Shown: positions 1 to 8,372 of the stretch, piece after piece
Layout: every line of letters begins with the position of its first letter
Numbering within the stretch: the first letter of the stretch is position 1
Source of the DNA: Bacteroidales bacterium
Lineage (GTDB): Bacteria; Bacteroidota; Bacteroidia; Bacteroidales; WCHB1-69
Reading direction: 5' to 3'
Assembly: GCA_012518765.1 (NCBI GenBank)
Contig: JAAYRN010000024.1
Coordinates: 1 to 22,734, forward strand
Length of the DNA stretch: 22,734 bases
Made by a program: the position numbers and the translations under genes
Notes under the pieces: model-generated
Told to the model about the DNA's origin: nothing
Databases searched by the model: none
Seen by the model: the letters and a program-made list of their open reading frames with translations, nothing else

Positions 1-3000
1 ATTATGATAGTTATCTCCCGATGGGTCGTTGTATATTTCCTGATAAACAATAGGGTCGACTACTCCTTTTACAGCTTCGAGATAATTCTTGTGAAACGTT
101 TGTTCTAAGGAGTCGTATAATCCATCGTATCCCACGTCTTGGTATTTTCGCGATACTACTGAGTTGTCAAAGGCTGTAACTATGGATTGTATGGTTGGTA
201 CTCGTCCCCAAATCGTATATTCTACATTTTCATCGCTTCCGTCTGCGGGAAGTCCGTGTTCAAAACTTTTTCTGCCGTCTCGTAAAATATCTTCCGATAT
301 GTCGCCGAGATTAATATACAACTCTCCTCCTGTATGGGATGGATTTTCATGAAATGGGTCCATCATCCAAAATTCTATATATTCTATGTTGGATGTTTCG
401 AAATCTGTAGTTTCTAACTTTCGCATAATCCCCCCCCATCGAGTTTCTGGATTTTTCAGGGTTCCATCTGCATTTAAACCTGAAGATAAACCCGGAACTC
501 CTGCTGCATCGTAGTTATAGGGACCTCTTTCAGAGGGATAATAAGCTAAATTTAGTATGGATAAATAAGGGTCTTGACTGGTTGGGTCTATACTTTTATA
601 GGGAAACACCTCTTTGATTAAAATCCTGCGTGCATACATTTCCGATTTATCATCGGCTGTTATATTTGAAGGTGTAGATGTCATATTGTTATGAAACAAT
701 GGATCAATGATATACCATGCTAATTTGGCTCTATTGAATCCATATTCTAAGCCCATATCTGGAGCTGCTTCGGGAAACATTCCTTTTTTTGTTTGATGTT
801 GGGGCGTACTTGCCAAAAACCAAAATCCAGGAGTGGTTAAATTGATAGTTGTTTTAGCTGCCTCAAAATCATCAACATAAAGCTGTGCTTTTTTTCCTCT
901 TCCTATGCTACTGGCATGTCCGGGTATAAAATGGGCAAATTCTCCGTCAAACAATATACTTGATTCTTGTTTAGTTTTATACATGGGCAAGTAGTTTAGA
1001 GCTTTCGTTATAAAGCGTACATCTTTTTTTATGGCAAAATTTAGTCCCCAAATTGTATTATTTATCGGTTCTTCGCCAAAGTTAACTTTAAATGTTTCTG
1101 TTCTTTCTCGCAAATTTAATATAGTAGCTCCCACCACTATATCTTTATTTATAGCGTGGTCTACATGTAACCCAAACATGGTTTTAGTGTTTCCAATAGC
1201 ATTTTCACTCTCTACTGAAATATTAATAGGCGTTCCTGAACTCAAGTAGTTTTGATTCAGTATACGCACTGTACCCATATTGTAATTAACCGAATAATCA
1301 ACTCCTTCTGTGAGAGTTACTCCTCCTGCTGTAACCGTAACAGAGCCTTGAGCTACATTCCATACTCCCAAGGAAATTTCATTTCCATAAGTAGATTTAT
1401 ACCTTCCTTCTAAATAAAATTTATTTTTTTCAGAATATTGTTGAGCTTGTATTTTTGTTGTTGAATAAAGGGAGTCGAAAGCATATTTATCACCTGCTCC
1501 TGGACTTGATTTTAGTACTTCTCGCAAATCTTTTCCAAAAGGTTCTACGGTAGGAAAATAAATTCTTCCATACTCTGACTCAATGGTTCCTCCTGTAGTT
1601 GCAGCTCCATCAATAAAATCGAAAACACCATCGGGAACAGCTGCTTGTTGGTAGTTTAATCGGTCTAATCCTAAAACACGTATGAGAGCAACTCCTTTTA
1701 GTTCCTCACTTACATCTGAAAAATAGCCCAAACCTATTCCCCCTTCTTCTCCTTTATACAAAACATTTAAACGAAATTCTTCGGGTGATACCTGATAAGC
1801 ATTCAAAGAATATACATTTTTCATCATCAATTTCCATAAAGGAATTTGAGTGTTAATAGCTGTACTTTTCAATAATTTAACTATAATACAGCCTGGTGTT
1901 TGTACTTCGTTTGAAAACTGTCCTACTTGGTACACATTGGGGTCGCCAATAATGGTATATTCAAATGCTACGGCAAGTACTTGGTCGGCATTTAGTTTAG
2001 ATGTTAGCGATATAAATCCTAATTTGCTATTGTATGTATATTCGCTTGGGCTTAATAAGCGTGCCGATTCCACTTTTTCAAAATCAATTCCAGCCGTCAT
2101 TCCCTTACCTTGTAAATAGGTACTTACCGAATTAATATCTCGTAATTTGGAGTAATCCATACTGTTAAGCAAGTTGTTTGAGTTGCTATCTGGATTGTTT
2201 CGTCCGGGTGCTGCCGTTCGTTGTACGTTTTTATTGTATGGGTTTACTTCGCCTAAGTCTGAAAAAGCGATTATATTTCTATTTTCTTGCACAGCAGAAC
2301 CTATGTTTGTTCTCCACACTTCGATACGGGTAATGGTTACTTTGGAGTTAATAAGTGGCAGTGTAGTCATAGACTCTCCGTAGGTATCGTAAAAATATTG
2401 TGCTAAGAAAAAGTGTCTATTTTCCTCATAATCATCTGCTTTAAATTCAAACTCTGTCATTTCGGCTCCATTTTCCACTACAATGTTCTTTTTATCTCCT
2501 TTTTGTTGTGAAATAACGGTGGTAAGCATAGTTTTCCCAAACTGCATTTGAGCTTTTACTCCAAATAAAGTTTGCGAGCCTTGTATTAATGTACTGTTTA
2601 AGGGAAGGTTAACATCTCCAAATTCTAATAATTGTAAGATTTCATCTTCTTTGCCTTCGTAACCAAGTTTAAATTTATTTTCAAAATCGAAGGAAGTTTC
2701 GGTGTTATAATTCATATTATAATGAATTTTTTCACCTATGCTTGCTCTTAGGGCAAGCTGTATATTTTCGTCAAAATCGAAACGTGTTTGTTTACGGGCG
2801 TCTGTAGTAAGCGATGTGTTATCGTTTTGAGTATGTATAAGTCCGAATTTCAATTCAACTGAACCTGAGGGATTAATATCAATTACACTGCTTCCAAAAA
2901 TATGCTCAAATGCTTCTCCCGGCACGCGTATTTGCGGTATAATTCCTTGTTGATTTTCTGCATTGGTTCCCACTCCCGATCGTTGTCGCCAGTATTCTCG

Positions 3001-3363
3001 CATGGCTTTTTGAATGTCATAATTCATGTATTCTTCTAAGGTCATGCTTCCGGGACGACCGTAATTGGTTTCTCCAATTTTTCGTTGTAGAGTGTATTCG
3101 TTGGTGGCGGGATCGTATTCTACTTTTGTGGAAAAATTTTTGGGGTTTTTCAAATAAAAAGGACTTGCAGATTCTCGTTCAAAAGGATTGGACGAAGGTT
3201 GTGGAACTGTTTTTTTCCCAGAATCATTGGCGAAAAAACAATAGTAATTGGATAAATACACTGGAGATGTTTCGGCTTTCGCACTTGTAAAGGAAGCCAG
3301 CATTGCTATAAAAAACAATCCCGTGAAGAATATATTATATATCTTACTATTTGTCTTTTTCAC
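1..3363 (-). CDS. sprA: SprA/Sov, outer-membrane translocon of type IX secretion (N-terminal part; cut by window edge)
   Basis: SprA forms the very large outer-membrane beta-barrel through which type IX secretion cargo passes; it is also needed for gliding in flavobacteria and is called Sov in Porphyromonas. I translated the minus strand and found an unbroken frame of 1121 codons to the window edge; the family is usually well over 2000 residues, so about half is present. Segments typical of the family include KEDEILQLLEFGDVNLPL, FGVKAQMQFGK, YQVSPEEFRLNVLYKG, RVLGLDRLN and VDPIVYQEIYNDPSGDNYH. The start is a GTG at 3363-3361, giving a signal peptide (about residues 1-30, ending SAKA). The only earlier in-frame option is a TTG at 3381; the next ATG is codon 21, inside the hydrophobic core. 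It begins 22 bases after the ruvA stop and is probably cotranscribed with ruvA, an order I recall as common in the phylum. Confidence 0.95.
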   Translation of the reverse strand, partial: MKKTNSKIYNIFFTGLFFIAMLASFTSAKAETSPVYLSNYYCFFANDSGKKTVPQPSSNPFERESASPFYLKNPKNFSTKVEYDPATNEYTLQRKIGETNYGRPGSMTLEEYMNYDIQKAMREYWRQRSGVGTNAENQQGIIPQIRVPGEAFEHIFGSSVIDINPSGSVELKFGLIHTQNDNTSLTTDARKQTRFDFDENIQLALRASIGEKIHYNMNYNTETSFDFENKFKLGYEGKEDEILQLLEFGDVNLPLNSTLIQGSQTLFGVKAQMQFGKTMLTTVISQQKGDKKNIVVENGAEMTEFEFKADDYEENRHFFLAQYFYDTYGESMTTLPLINSKVTITRIEVWRTNIGSAVQENRNIIAFSDLGEVNPYNKNVQRTAAPGRNNPDSNSNNLLNSMDYSKLRDINSVSTYLQGKGMTAGIDFEKVESARLLSPSEYTYNSKLGFISLTSKLNADQVLAVAFEYTIIGDPNVYQVGQFSNEVQTPGCIIVKLLKSTAINTQIPLWKLMMKNVYSLNAYQVSPEEFRLNVLYKGEEGGIGLGYFSDVSEELKGVALIRVLGLDRLNYQQAAVPDGVFDFIDGAATTGGTIESEYGRIYFPTVEPFGKDLREVLKSSPGAGDKYAFDSLYSTTKIQAQQYSEKNKFYLEGRYKSTYGNEISLGVWNVAQGSVTVTAGGVTLTEGVDYSVNYNMGTVRILNQNYLSSGTPINISVESENAIGNTKTMFGLHVDHAINKDIVVGATILNLRERTETFKVNFGEEPINNTIWGLNFAIKKDVRFITKALNYLPMYKTKQESSILFDGEFAHFIPGHASSIGRGKKAQLYVDDFEAAKTTINLTTPGFWFLASTPQHQTKKGMFPEAAPDMGLEYGFNRAKLAWYIIDPLFHNNMTSTPSNITADDKSEMYARRILIKEVFPYKSIDPTSQDPYLSILNLAYYPSERGPYNYDAAGVPGLSSGLNADGTLKNPETRWGGIMRKLETTDFETSNIEYIEFWMMDPFHENPSHTGGELYINLGDISEDILRDGRKSFEHGLPADGSDENVEYTIWGRVPTIQSIVTAFDNSVVSRKYQDVGYDGLYDSLEQTFHKNYLEAVKGVVDPIVYQEIYNDPSGDNYHN
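430..437 (-). repeat. G8 homopolymer tract inside sprA
   Basis: Eight consecutive G on the coding strand (C on the plus strand) spell the Trp-Gly-Gly codons of the RWGGIMR stretch of sprA. The frame is intact here. It is the longest G/C homopolymer I noticed in this AT-rich window. Confidence 0.9.
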
Positions 3364-3385
3364 TACAATATTCCGAATCAAAAAT

Positions 3386-3976
3386 TTAAAGTATTTTTAG
3401 TGTTTGCTTTATCAGCTCTTCTACCGATAATGTAGTTGTTGATTTTTTAATAATTCCATCTATTGCCTTAGTTGCTACTTGTTTAGAAAAACCTAATAAC
3501 ATCAGTGCAGATAACGCTTCTTCTACATTATTATTATTGAAATTTGTCGATGTACTGCTAATTTCTAAGTCTGTTTTTAGTACTTTATCTTTTAACTCTA
3601 TGATAATTCGTTGTGCTGTTTTGGTTCCTATACCTTTAACTGTTTGTAACATAGCAGCATTTCCACTACTTATATAGGACGCTACTTCTTCCGGATTCAT
3701 AGATGATAAAATCAGTCGTGCCGTATTGGGACCTATACCCGACACCGATATTAACAAGCGAAACAATTGTTTTTCGGCAGAGGAGTAAAAAGCGTGTAAA
3801 GTGTGTGCATCATCTTTTATAGACAAGTGTGTCAACAGCTTACAATCGTTATTCACATCGGGTAACGAAGAGTAAGTATTCAAAGAAATGTGTAACATAT
3901 AACCCACTCCTCCGCAATCAATAACGGCATAAGTGGGTGTTTTTTCTACTAATAATCCTTGTACGTATGCTATCAT
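3386..3976 (-). CDS. ruvA: Holliday junction branch migration protein RuvA
   Basis: RuvA binds four-way DNA junctions as a tetramer or octamer and loads the RuvB motor for branch migration during recombinational repair. The 196-residue length is normal. The N-terminal OB-fold (about 1-62) starts MIAYVQGLLVEK. Two helix-hairpin-helix motifs follow, VSGIGPNTA (about 78-86) and VKGIGTKTA (about 113-121). The small C-terminal domain III that touches RuvB is at about 151-196 and contains EEALSALMLLGF. The gene lies 114 bases downstream of prmC, so it may have its own promoter, and 22 bases upstream of sprA. The acidic pin region is not obviously unusual. Confidence 0.95.
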   Translation of the reverse strand: MIAYVQGLLVEKTPTYAVIDCGGVGYMLHISLNTYSSLPDVNNDCKLLTHLSIKDDAHTLHAFYSSAEKQLFRLLISVSGIGPNTARLILSSMNPEEVASYISSGNAAMLQTVKGIGTKTAQRIIIELKDKVLKTDLEISSTSTNFNNNNVEEALSALMLLGFSKQVATKAIDGIIKKSTTTLSVEELIKQTLKIL

Positions 3977-4090
3977 AAAAATACTTGTGGTTAAGTTTGG
4001 TTTATATAACGTATGATTTTAAAAAGTTATATATATTAATATTTATTTCGCAACAAAGCTCTAACAATCAACGAGAAAAAAATATTTTTA

Positions 4091-4948
4091 TTATTTTTGA
4101 ATAGCTCTTATCATTCTGGGTTTATTTTGCATATCCAAACGAAGTTCAATGCCTTGAAAATCAAAACCTTTTAGTAAATCAATTATTTCATTGGAAAATA
4201 CTTCATTGATTTCAACATATATTTTTCCTTTGGACACAAGGTTTTTTGAAGCCCATTTTGCAATGGCATTATAAAAAACTAAGGGATTTTCATCTGGCAC
4301 AAACAATGCTTTCGATGGTTCATAATCAAGCACTTTTCTTTTCATAAATGCTTTTTCCGACTGGCGTACATAGGGCGGATTACTAACAAGAACATGGCAT
4401 GAATGAGAATAAGATGAAAAAGTTTCGGACAATACGTCTCGTACTATAAAGTTTGCTTTTACTTTGTTGTAAATAGCATTTTTATACGCAAGTTCTATTA
4501 TTTGATTGTCGTAATCTATTCCATATAGTTTTGCTTTGGGATTTTCAAGTCCAAAAGCTGTAAGTATACACCCGCTGCCTGTGCAAACATCTATAATGGT
4601 TTCGCTAAAATTAGGGTTTTCTTGTAAAATCCAAGCAAGTAGCTCCTCGGTTTCGTAACGAGGAATTAATACCCTTTCATCGACAAAAACGGTAGCTTCG
4701 CCAAATACTGTTTTTCCTAAAATATATTGTATGGGTTTGCCTTGTTGCAGTTCATTCAAGGCAGTTTGGATTTGATTATAGATTTCTTTTTTTATTTGCG
4801 TATGTAAATCTAAATTTACATGTAGTTTATCTATTTGTGTATAATGTTCTATCAGACGGTATGCCAACGAAGATGCTTCTCTTTCATTTTCAAAATGAAG
4901 TAATTTTTGATATGTATTTTTCCATATTTTTTTTACCGTCAAATCCAT
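4091..4948 (-). CDS. prmC: Peptide chain release factor N5-glutamine methyltransferase PrmC (HemK)
   Basis: PrmC methylates the glutamine of the GGQ motif in release factors RF1 and RF2, using S-adenosylmethionine, and so supports efficient translation termination in the cytoplasm. At 285 residues it has family length. The N-terminal helical domain (about 1-85) recognises the release factor; it contains GKPIQYILG at about 70-78. The Rossmann methyltransferase domain shows the SAM motif DVCTGSGC (120-127), the acidic ribose contact in GIDYD (about 143-147) and the catalytic NPPY (190-193). The start ATG is at 4948-4946, just after the terminator of the FKBP run, so transcription of prmC probably starts within or after that short gap, or depends on readthrough. 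Confidence 0.95.
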   Translation of the reverse strand: MDLTVKKIWKNTYQKLLHFENEREASSLAYRLIEHYTQIDKLHVNLDLHTQIKKEIYNQIQTALNELQQGKPIQYILGKTVFGEATVFVDERVLIPRYETEELLAWILQENPNFSETIIDVCTGSGCILTAFGLENPKAKLYGIDYDNQIIELAYKNAIYNKVKANFIVRDVLSETFSSYSHSCHVLVSNPPYVRQSEKAFMKRKVLDYEPSKALFVPDENPLVFYNAIAKWASKNLVSKGKIYVEINEVFSNEIIDLLKGFDFQGIELRLDMQNKPRMIRAIQK

Positions 4949-4961
4949 TGTTTTTTTTGGT

Positions 4962-4996
4962 AAAAAAAATCTCTCCTTGTGTGGAGAGATTTTTTA
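4962..4996 (-). terminator. Intrinsic terminator after the FKBP lipoprotein run, probably bidirectional
   Basis: ATCTCTCC (4969-4976) pairs perfectly with GGAGAGAT (4983-4990) around a six-base loop. An A-run (4962-4969) flanks one side and a T-run (4990-4995) the other, so each strand has a stem followed by U residues. It sits directly after the stop of the 281-residue FKBP gene and 14 bases before the prmC start. Confidence 0.85.
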
Positions 4997-5842
4997 TTAT
5001 TGTAAAATATCTATCAATTCAACTTCAAATAACAATGGGCTATAAGGTGGTATCATACTGCCTGCACCTCTGTCGCCATAACCTATCGCCGATGGTATAA
5101 TTAGCTGTGCTTTTCCTCCTTTTTTCATTAGGGCTAAACCTTCGTCCCAGCCTTTGATAACTTCTCCAGCTCCTAAGCGAAATGAAAAAGGCTCGCCTCG
5201 TTCCAAAGAGGAATCGAAGACTGTTCCGTCAAGTAATTTTCCAGTGTAATGCACAACACATGTTTGTCCAACAGTGGGGTGTGCTCCTCTACCTTTTTTC
5301 GTTTCAATGTAGTATAATCCTAATTCTGTAGGTCTTTCTTCTATCTGATTATTAGCAAGATAAAGCTCTATTTGCTGTTTTTCTTGCTCTGTCATCATTT
5401 GTAGGTTTTTTGTTTTATACTGGGAAGCTGTTTCTATTTTTACTATGGATATGGTAAACCATAACATTGTTTTACTATCGACAAAGGAAGGTTTGTTACC
5501 GTAGTTGTATGAATTAAAATATTTTTCGGCATTAATAATAAAAGCTGCCGAATCGCCCTCGTGCATCATAGATAGTGCTTCAAATATATCAGCCTTAAAC
5601 TTAGAGGGTTGCATCATGGTAGTAATTTCTCGTAACGGATGAACAACCGAATCTTCTTTGGTTCGTATTTCCATATTTATAGTCAATACATCATCGAATT
5701 GGGGGACGTATCCGGACATGTTTTGAGAAAAAAACTTGTAATAAAGTCCCGAATCGCTTTTCTTATACCCTTTGTATTCGTTACAAGAAAGCAAAAAGAC
5801 CGATGCACACAGTAGCATCCATATTTTATTTCTAGTTTTCAT
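4997..5842 (-). CDS. Two-domain FKBP-type peptidyl-prolyl isomerase lipoprotein, last of three in tandem
   Basis: This is a predicted envelope lipoprotein that should catalyse cis-trans isomerisation of prolyl bonds and help exported proteins fold. The signal peptide ends in the lipobox LLSC (Cys20). The C-terminal FKBP domain (about 185-281) looks active: VHYTG (Y199), VFDSS (F209, D210), FSF (F219), VIKGWDEG (228-235), IGYGDRG (Y255) and the MIPPYSPLLFEVEL end. Residues about 28-140 look like a second, degenerate FKBP domain: the opening SGLYYKF resembles the later LGLYYIE, and FEALSMMHEGDSAAFII matches the usual helix and strand before the active-site loop. It follows its sister gene by 15 bases and is the last gene before the terminator. 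The family assignment is firm; the N-terminal domain is my inference. Which proteins it acts on is unknown. Confidence 0.9.
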   Translation of the reverse strand: MKTRNKIWMLLCASVFLLSCNEYKGYKKSDSGLYYKFFSQNMSGYVPQFDDVLTINMEIRTKEDSVVHPLREITTMMQPSKFKADIFEALSMMHEGDSAAFIINAEKYFNSYNYGNKPSFVDSKTMLWFTISIVKIETASQYKTKNLQMMTEQEKQQIELYLANNQIEERPTELGLYYIETKKGRGAHPTVGQTCVVHYTGKLLDGTVFDSSLERGEPFSFRLGAGEVIKGWDEGLALMKKGGKAQLIIPSAIGYGDRGAGSMIPPYSPLLFEVELIDILQ

Positions 5843-5857
5843 TTTTTTGAGTTTTTA

Positions 5858-6742
5858 TTATTGAACATTTAATATTTCCACATCAAAAATAATAGTTGCA
5901 TAAGGAGGAATGGGACTTTGGGGGCTACTTTTTCCATAAGCAAGTTTGGATGGAATGATGAGGGTTGCTTTTCCTTTGTCTTTCATTTTAAGCAATCCTT
6001 CTGTAAATCCTTTAATCATAAGGTCTTCTTGCAATACAAATTCCATTGGTTCTCTGCCTTCACCTAAGGAAGAGTCGAAAATTTCTCCGTTAAGGAATTT
6101 TCCAGTATAATTCATGGTAACTGTTTTGCCTATTTCTACGTTTTGTCCCGTTCCTTTCAATGTTTCTATATAGTATAAACCGCTTTCTGTGGGTTTTTGT
6201 TTGATATTGTTTTTTGCGAGATAAGTATCAATAGAATCTTGTTCAGAGCTTTCTAATACCATAAGTTCTTTTTCTTGTTGTTCTTTTTCTTGCATTAGTT
6301 CTTCTTCTGTTACTATGGAATGTAATTTTATGTAGTAAACTATCCGTTGTCCTGCTTCGGATTTATAAAACGGCGGCATTTGTACACCTATTTTGGCTAT
6401 GGAATCGGCGGCTATGGCAAAATAGGCAACATCGCCAAGGTGTAGCATTCGTAATCCTTCGGCTAAATCGCCCTTAAAATCAGATTCTACAACCATCATC
6501 AGTCTCTGTGGATCGCCAAAATTGTCAAACAACAGTGAATCGTCCAAAGTAACCTTCATTTCGGCTACTAATAAATCGCCTATTTGAACTTGCTGTTCTT
6601 TTTTGTTTTCAATTTCGAATTTATAATATAATCCTGTTTCTGTTTTTTTATAATCTTTAAATGCGTCTTTACCATTACTACAAGCTACGGTTAAGATTAT
6701 CAGACATACGATAGCTGCTGTGGCGAATAATACTCTTTTCAT
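5858..6742 (-). CDS. Two-domain FKBP-type peptidyl-prolyl isomerase lipoprotein, middle of three in tandem
   Basis: This is a predicted lipoprotein prolyl isomerase with lipobox TVAC (Cys21). The C-terminal FKBP domain (about 190-294) has MNYTG, IFDSS, MIKGFTEG, LAYGKSS and IPPYATIIFDVEI; Phe replaces the active-site Trp, a change that need not abolish activity. The N-terminal half (about 28-145) is again FKBP-like but degenerate: TGLYYKF at the start, DLAEGLRMLHLGDVAYFAI in the middle, RIVYYIKLHSI at the end. The linker (about 147-180) is rich in Glu, Gln and Lys and probably helical. Domain layout, linker ending (YLA.NNI..RPTE-like) and the GLYYIET entry match the next gene, so the two look like a tandem duplication. 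Spacings are 12 bases from the upstream stop and 15 bases to the downstream start. Confidence 0.9.
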   Translation of the reverse strand: MKRVLFATAAIVCLIILTVACSNGKDAFKDYKKTETGLYYKFEIENKKEQQVQIGDLLVAEMKVTLDDSLLFDNFGDPQRLMMVVESDFKGDLAEGLRMLHLGDVAYFAIAADSIAKIGVQMPPFYKSEAGQRIVYYIKLHSIVTEEELMQEKEQQEKELMVLESSEQDSIDTYLAKNNIKQKPTESGLYYIETLKGTGQNVEIGKTVTMNYTGKFLNGEIFDSSLGEGREPMEFVLQEDLMIKGFTEGLLKMKDKGKATLIIPSKLAYGKSSPQSPIPPYATIIFDVEILNVQ

Positions 6743-6754
6743 TATTTTGTTTTT

Positions 6755-7315
6755 TTATTTTTTATATACGTTTATTATTTCTATTCTGTATATTAGTGTT
6801 GCATAGGGTGGAATTTGGTCGTTATCGCCCAAAATTCCGTAAGCCATGTGTGAAGGTATGATAGCTTTGGCTTTATCGCCAAATCTCATCATTTTCAATA
6901 ATTCATGTAAGCCTATAGGTTCGTCCGATTGTTCAACAATTAGGGTTTTTATGCCATCAATTTTTGAGTTGTACACTTCTTTACCGTTGATAAGCGATAT
7001 GCTGTATTCCATTTCTACCTCATCTCCTTTTTCGATTAAAGGTGCTTTTTCGTCCGTATCAATGGCGTAAAACATGCCTGTTCCGGTTGATTTCATTTCC
7101 CATTGATAGCGTTTTAATAGGAATTGAATATCTTTGGATTCGTCTCTTACAATCAGTTTATTTGCTCCTACTAATTTTTCTTCTAAATTTTCTATTTGAG
7201 GAACTCTAACTTGATTATTAGATTTATTATTGCAACCATAAATAAAAACAAATAATAGAACAAACATCAAACTTATTCGCTCTATTTTATGGTATGTTTT
7301 TATTGTTGACAACAT
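6755..7315 (-). CDS. Short FKBP-like lipoprotein with altered active site, GldI-like
   Basis: This 186-residue lipoprotein (lipobox IYGC, Cys28) has one FKBP fold (about 90-186) recognisable from LINGKEV, LLKMMRFGDKAKAIIPSHMAYG and IPPYATLIYRIEI. The usual active-site residues are changed: YTG is YSI, FDSS is VYNSK, and VIKGW is EPIGLHE, so catalysis may be weak or lost. Size, lipidation and the altered site resemble GldI, the FKBP-like lipoprotein needed for gliding and type IX secretion in flavobacteria; this is similarity from memory, not a database match. It begins 22 bases after the DHH phosphoesterase gene and lies 12 bases before the next FKBP gene, so the three are most likely one transcript. 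I give no gene symbol because orthology to gldI is not shown. Confidence 0.85.
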   Translation of the reverse strand: MLSTIKTYHKIERISLMFVLLFVFIYGCNNKSNNQVRVPQIENLEEKLVGANKLIVRDESKDIQFLLKRYQWEMKSTGTGMFYAIDTDEKAPLIEKGDEVEMEYSISLINGKEVYNSKIDGIKTLIVEQSDEPIGLHELLKMMRFGDKAKAIIPSHMAYGILGDNDQIPPYATLIYRIEIINVYKK

Positions 7316-7337
7316 ATTTAATTATCGTAATATTAGT

Positions 7338-8354
7338 CTATGGTTGTTGAGCAATGTATTCTTTCAACATTTTTTCAAAATAAGTCACTGTATCTTTCAT
7401 ATTTCGGAAAGAATCTCCTCCAGCGGCGTATTTATGTCCACCTCCTTCAAAATAAGTTCTGGCATATTCGTTGGCACTAAATCCATTTCTTGAGCGAAAT
7501 GAAACCCTCACTCTGTCTTCTCGTTCCACAAAAAAAGCTGTGAAATTTATACCTTTCATAGATAAACCATAATTCACAAAACCTTCTGTATCACCATGTT
7601 TATAAGAAAAACGTTTCAAGTCTTCTTTGGTAAGATATATGTATGATGCTGAAAACTCATTTAACACCACCAATCGCTCCGACAAACAAAAGCCCAACAA
7701 TCGCATTCGATTTTCAGAATAGTTATCGTATATTTTTCGATGAATGTCTTCACCATCTACTCCCAAAGCAACAAGTTTTCCTATAATATCGTACGTTTCT
7801 AAGCTATTACAGGCATAACTCAAGGAACCTGTGTCGGTTATAATTCCCACATACAAGCAATCTGCCATGGTTTTGGTTATGCTGTTTTTTTCTTCTAATT
7901 TATAAATCAAAAAGTTATAAATCAATTCAGCTGTAGAGGACATATTTTCTGATACAGAGTATACTATATCAAAATCGGGCGAAGGCAACATGTGATGGTC
8001 TATTAGTACCTTTATTCCCTTTGCATTTTCTAAATAAGGTTGCAATACCCCTATTCTGGAGGGAGTATTGAAATCTACGCAAAATATCAGTTCTGCTTGT
8101 GTTATTTTTTCTATGCAAACATCCATTTCTATAGTTGCTACCTTCACTTGTTCAATTTCGGGCATCCATTGTAAAAAATCGGGATAAATATTTGGAGAAC
8201 AAATACTCACATCGTGTTTATTTGCTCTCAAATATTCAGATAGTGCCAAAGCTGAGCCTATGGCATCGCCGTCAGGATTATAGTGGACAAGTATAGCAAT
8301 GCGTTTAGGATTTGCTATACTTTTCTTTAGAAAATCTATATCTTTCTTGTTCAA
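7338..8354 (-). CDS. nrnA: DHH/DHHA1 phosphoesterase, NrnA-like oligoribonuclease / pAp phosphatase
   Basis: Proteins of this type use two Mn ions to cleave nanoRNAs and adenosine 3',5'-bisphosphate; some relatives cleave cyclic di-AMP or pApA, so the substrate is not certain. At 338 residues the length fits. The DHH domain shows HYNPDGDAIGS (His24, Asp28, Asp30), VDFN (Asp94), IDHH (119-121 hold Asp-His-His) and GIITDTG (Asp174). The DHHA1 domain has the substrate-binding GGGHKYAAGG (304-313). All metal ligands are present and no membrane or PAS/GGDEF part precedes them, which separates it from GdpP. It lies 18 bases after the acyl-CoA ligase and 22 bases before the GldI-like gene, so it is part of the same tight run. 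Confidence 0.9.
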   Translation of the reverse strand: MNKKDIDFLKKSIANPKRIAILVHYNPDGDAIGSALALSEYLRANKHDVSICSPNIYPDFLQWMPEIEQVKVATIEMDVCIEKITQAELIFCVDFNTPSRIGVLQPYLENAKGIKVLIDHHMLPSPDFDIVYSVSENMSSTAELIYNFLIYKLEEKNSITKTMADCLYVGIITDTGSLSYACNSLETYDIIGKLVALGVDGEDIHRKIYDNYSENRMRLLGFCLSERLVVLNEFSASYIYLTKEDLKRFSYKHGDTEGFVNYGLSMKGINFTAFFVEREDRVRVSFRSRNGFSANEYARTYFEGGGHKYAAGGDSFRNMKDTVTYFEKMLKEYIAQQP

Positions 8355-8372
8355 TGTAATATTAAAATTATA

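Noticed and set aside
1..3363. A frameshift or stop in sprA at the G8 tract
   Set aside because: Translation of the minus strand through 430-437 continues in the conserved SprA frame on both sides.
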